From the NCBI RefSeq assembly GCF_907165205.1, contig NC_058190.1, forward strand, positions 14,950,001 to 15,014,000: a stretch of 64,000 nucleotides of DNA, read 5' to 3'. This document shows, in pieces, positions 60,740 through 64,000 of the stretch. The position numbers were made by a program, and so were the translations under genes. This DNA comes from Coccinella septempunctata (Eukaryota > Arthropoda > Insecta > Coleoptera > Coccinellidae). Position 1 is the stretch's first letter. Each line of letters begins with the position of its first letter. Below the pieces are notes generated by a model that saw only the letters and a list, made by a program, of their open reading frames with translations, was not told where the DNA came from and searched no databases.

Positions 60740-63432
60740 TGATTGATAAATATCCTCTACCTCAAATTGAAAGCATATTGGACAAATTAGGAAATAAAAA
60801 ATATTTTACCGTGCTTGATTTAGCGTCCGGATTTCATCAAATAGAAGTTGATGAAGATTCAATTGAAAAAACAGCTTTTACTGTTGAAGATGGTCACTAT
60901 GAATTTCTAAGAATGCCTTTCGGTTTAAAAAATGCCCCAGCATCTTTTCAGCGATTAATGAATGACGTTTTGAAAAAATATATTGGAAAAATATGCTATA
61001 TTTACATGGATGATGTTATTATATTTTCTGATACACCCGAACAACACTTAGCTGACATTCATACTATTCTTGAAGCTTTAAAGAAAGATAATTTGAAAAT
61101 ACAATTAGACAAATGCCACTTTTTCAAAAATGAAATTGAATTTTTAGGACATATTATTACCCCTGAAGGAATTAAACCCAATCCAAATAAATTAAAAGCG
61201 TTTAAGCATTTCCCTATTCCTAAAACACAAAAAGAAATTAAGTCATTTCTTGGTTTAGTTGGTTATTATAGAAAATTCATTCCTAATTTCGCGAAAATTA
61301 CGAAACCATTAACGGCATGTTTGAAAAAAGACGCAAAAATTAATGTTATAGATCCGAAATATATTGAAGCCTTTGAAGTATGCAAAAGAAATTTATTGAA
61401 TCACCCTATATTGCGATATCCGAATTTCAATGAGCCTTTTGTGCTTAGTACCGACGCATCAGGTTTTGCAATTGGAAGTATTTTATCTCAAGGTAATCCT
61501 CCGAATGACCTACCAATAGCTTATGCAAGTAGAACATTGAACCCTGCAGAAACGAGATATAGTACAATTGAAAAAGAACTCCTCGCAATAGTTTGGTCAT
61601 GTAAGCACTTTAGACCCTATCTATACGGAAGAAAATTTACGATATACACGGATCATAAACCTTTGACATGGTTATTTTCTTTAAAGGAACCAAATTCACG
61701 CTTAATGCGATGGCGTATCAAATTAGAAGAATATGATTATGAAATCAAATATAAGAAAGGTTCAAATAATAATGCCGATGCCCTTAGTAGAATTGTTTTG
61801 AATTCAACCGATCATTTGAATTACGAAGAGTTTTTGAAACTTTACGATAAAAAAGAAATTGAAGAAAATTTTAATGTTCAAGAAAAAGAAGGTAATTTAT
61901 TTAAAGCCCCTAAGAAATATGCGTTGGCCCATTGTGTATCAAAAGATTTTCATATGAATGAAGGTATTGCTTTAACGTTTAAACAAAAATATGAAGGAAT
62001 CAATGAATTAAAATCGCAAAATAAGTCAACAGGAGAAGTTGCTTTTATTAACCGAGATAATACAAATATTTACTATTTAATTACGAAAGAATTTTATCAT
62101 GAAAAACCGAAGTATGAAACAGTTTTTAAAGCGTTAATAGATTTACGGAAATTATGCGAAAATAATAATGAGAAATATTTAGCGTTACCACGAATTGCGT
62201 GTGGTCTAGACCAATTGGAATGGTCTATAATATTCAAAATGATACAATTAATCTTTATGCATTCAAATATAAATATAATGATATATAATATTCGAAGTAA
62301 AAAGAAAAAGGAAGTAAATAATAAAAATATTGATTTTAATGGTATTGAATATGAAGAATTTATGAAATTGATTAAAGAAGCTACTTATGAAGAAGTAGAT
62401 GAAGACGAATTAGCGTCAATGATTAATCAAGTTACTGAAGAGGAATTAGATGAATGTTTAGAGCTCTTGAATGCTCATGATAAAAATACTAATAATCCGA
62501 ATCAGAATATTAATAATGATAGTAATGAAGGAACTCACTTTAATGAAAATTATAACAATGCTGATAATAATGAAGATAATATTGAAAATGATTTGAATCA
62601 AGATAATGATGATGAAAATGATGATTCTACTCTCCATAGTAACGTAGAAAATCCAATTTTAGAGTTACCATATACGGAACGATGTTTAAATGCATATCCT
62701 TTGCAAATAATATTTAAAATGGCATCAAATTATAACGTTACCAAAACGAAGTTATTTGGAGATAAAATAAGATTTCGTGTTTTGATAAATTCAATTGATA
62801 ATGATTTATTTAAATTCATTAAAGAATATGTTCGTCCTGAAAAACCTTACACGATATATTTTCAATCCGAAGAGTTAGAAGAATCCCTTATTAGAATCCT
62901 ACAAGATAAATTTGATCATAAAACTATTAAATTTAAAATTTCTAAAATATTTGTTGAAGATGTTGAAGATAAAGAAGAACAAATTTTACGAATCCAACAA
63001 TATCACGAAACTAAAACTAGACATCGTGGTGTAAGCGAAAATTTAATTAGTTTAAGACGAAAATATTATTGGCCTAATATGAATAAAGATGTACGAAATT
63101 ATATTAACTCATGCGAAATATGTCAAAAGAGTAAATACGAAAGAACTCCTATACAACTTCAATTCAAACCTAACCCTATAGGATCAAAACCCTTTACACA
63201 TGTTTATTGTGATACCATAAGATTTGGTCAAACCTATTGTTTAAGTATAGTAGATTCATTTTCAAGATTAGGACAATGTTATCCTCTAATTCAGAAAACA
63301 AGAACGGAAATAATTGATAAATTAATAATGTATTTTAGTCATTATGGTGTACCCTCTAAAATCACGTGTGACAACGGATTAGAATTCAAAAATAGTGTCG
63401 TTCAAGATTTTTGTAAAGTACATAAAATCTAA
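60727..63432 (+). pseudogene. gypsy-3 pol: RT, RNase H, macro domain, integrase
   Basis: A 901-codon frame. RT: FTVLDLASGFHQIEV, LRMPFGLKNAPASFQ, YMDD (about residue 93). RNase H: LSTDASGFAIGSIL, EKELLAIVWSCKHF, NNADALSRI (residues about 235-365). Macro: LAHCVSKDFHMNEGIALTF to IMIYNIRS (about 395-530) with Lys454 and Asp495. An acidic Asn/Asp-rich linker (about 540-660) precedes the integrase zinc finger and VYCDTIR, CDNGLEF Asps. The frame ends at TAA 63430-63432. This is the element's replication enzyme set. Confidence 0.9.
61909..62316 (+). other. TARG1/OARD1-like macro domain inside gypsy-3 pol
   Basis: About 136 residues between RNase H and integrase. Key motifs are ALAHCVSKDFHMNEGIAL (ADP-ribose loop region), YYLITKE with Lys at codon 62086-62088, and PRIACGLDQLEW with Asp at 62209-62211. 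The Lys-Asp distance is 41 residues, the same as Lys84-Asp125 of human TARG1. TARG1-type enzymes remove ADP-ribose from Glu/Asp. The domain is intact and in frame. Confidence 0.85.
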
Positions 63433-63966
63433 ATTCATTATATCACAAATTACAATCCAAATTCTAATGCAATTGTGGAAAGATTCCATTCAACACTAAT
63501 TGAGCAATTACGTACTATTGATGATAAAAATTCTACTTTTCAAAATAAATTAGCTCTTGCTTTATTAAGTTATAATAATTCTAATCATTCGAGTCTAGAA
63601 ATGACTCCAATGCAAATAATCAAAGCCGATTTAAATTATTCATTACCCATTGAAAAAACTCATAATGAACAAATACAAGATTATGTTGAAAATTATGTGG
63701 AAAATCCCAATGATATTTCGAAAGAATTAGAAAAAAGAAAACATAAAAGTATTAATCGTTTGGAAATCATAAATCAAAAAAGGTCCGCTGAAGTAGACCA
63801 TCCATTAAATGATAATCCCACTTATATTAAAAATCCTATCACCAGAAAACTAGATCCGGTCTTTAAAAAGATAGATGCTCGAGAAATTGATTCACATCGT
63901 ATTCAAGATAAAAAGAATAAGCATATTTATCATAAAAGAATTCTCAAACAACGAAAGAAAAAATAG
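63433..63966 (+). pseudogene. gypsy-3 integrase C-terminal part
   Basis: The same frame continues after one stop codon: IHYITNYNPNSNAIVERFHS with the catalytic Glu, then TPMQIIKADL, a Lys-rich tail and KNPITRKLDPVFKK, ending at TAG 63964-63966. A single nonsense change separates it from the 901-codon frame. No chromodomain is seen. Confidence 0.85.
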
Positions 63967-64000
63967 TTTATTTTGTTTCAGACATAATGCTCCTGAAAAC

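Larger units (their letters stand above)
58000..64000 (+). mobile_element. Ty3/gypsy retrotransposon (gypsy-3) with an internal macro domain
   Basis: Plus strand: 5' LTR (about 58000-58301), primer-binding site (about 58302-58320), gag (58826-59979), protease (about 60020-60110), RT-RNase H-macro-integrase (60228-63966), running to the window end. Codon use is strongly AT-rich. Only about four disruptions break the frames, so this is the youngest large element here. The 3' LTR is outside the window. Confidence 0.9.

Noticed and set aside
60727..60746. Programmed frameshift in gypsy-3 RT
   Set aside because: The break is explained by a local ATTG duplication inside the RT domain, where programmed shifts are not expected.

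Overview
The window looks like an insect nuclear chromosome. It is AT-rich, its genes are split by short GT-AG introns, and both host genes I can recognise are animal genes. Most of the rest is nested transposable-element (TE) debris: non-LTR retrotransposons (LINEs), Ty3/gypsy and BEL/Pao elements, hAT, Tc1/mariner-type (ITm), P-like and short inverted-repeat elements. I cannot assign the insect order.

Host genes. (1) Peptidyl-tRNA hydrolase 2 (PTRH2), complete, three exons, minus strand, 19464-20059. (2) Claspin, an S-phase checkpoint and replication-fork mediator, minus strand. Seven exons lie between 54763 and 38805, and the N-terminal exons are outside the window or not recognised. Splice phases agree across every junction. 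One intron (43183-54513, 11.3 kb) is filled by a degraded BEL/Pao element, a MADF-domain exon, a 2.9 kb mariner-type element with about 685 bp inverted repeats, and a DD82E-type transposase. A THAP-domain exon at 9777-9939 is a third possible gene piece.

Layout. 1-3.7 kb: LINE interrupted by one end of the mariner-type element. 3.7-5.6 kb: tandem array of hairpin-forming units, split by an ATAT-flanked element that carries a Cys-rich tail. 5.6-8.5 kb: minus-strand gypsy pol split by a TA-flanked element. 8.5-9.7 kb: another TA-flanked element, with a second copy at 55.0 kb. 10.8-18.05 kb: minus-strand LINE split by a hAT (8-bp target duplication), which itself holds another inverted-repeat element. 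18-22 kb: palindromic elements, PTRH2 and three micro-hairpin insertions. 22.4-28 kb: minus-strand gypsy with a macro domain and a CCCH finger at its 3' end. 28.6-30.4 kb: long-inverted-repeat element carrying a spliced acidic-tailed ORF. 31-33 kb: P-like fragments. 34.5-38 kb: LINE RNase H fragment, mariner-like inverted-repeat element and palindromes. 38.8-54.8 kb: claspin and its TE-filled introns. 55-58 kb: nested elements and a LINE. 58-64 kb: plus-strand gypsy that runs to the window edge and has a macro domain inserted in pol.

Most interesting signals. (a) Three 16-18 bp hairpins of form CAAAGA-N(4-6)-TCTTTG, each flanked by a 7-bp direct duplication, two with an uninserted sister arm in the same element. 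A related 37-bp case has an 8-bp duplication. (b) Two unrelated gypsy elements encode TARG1/OARD1-like ADP-ribose-handling macro domains at different positions in pol, and both keep a Lys and an Asp 41 residues apart. (c) A satellite whose monomer is itself a long hairpin.
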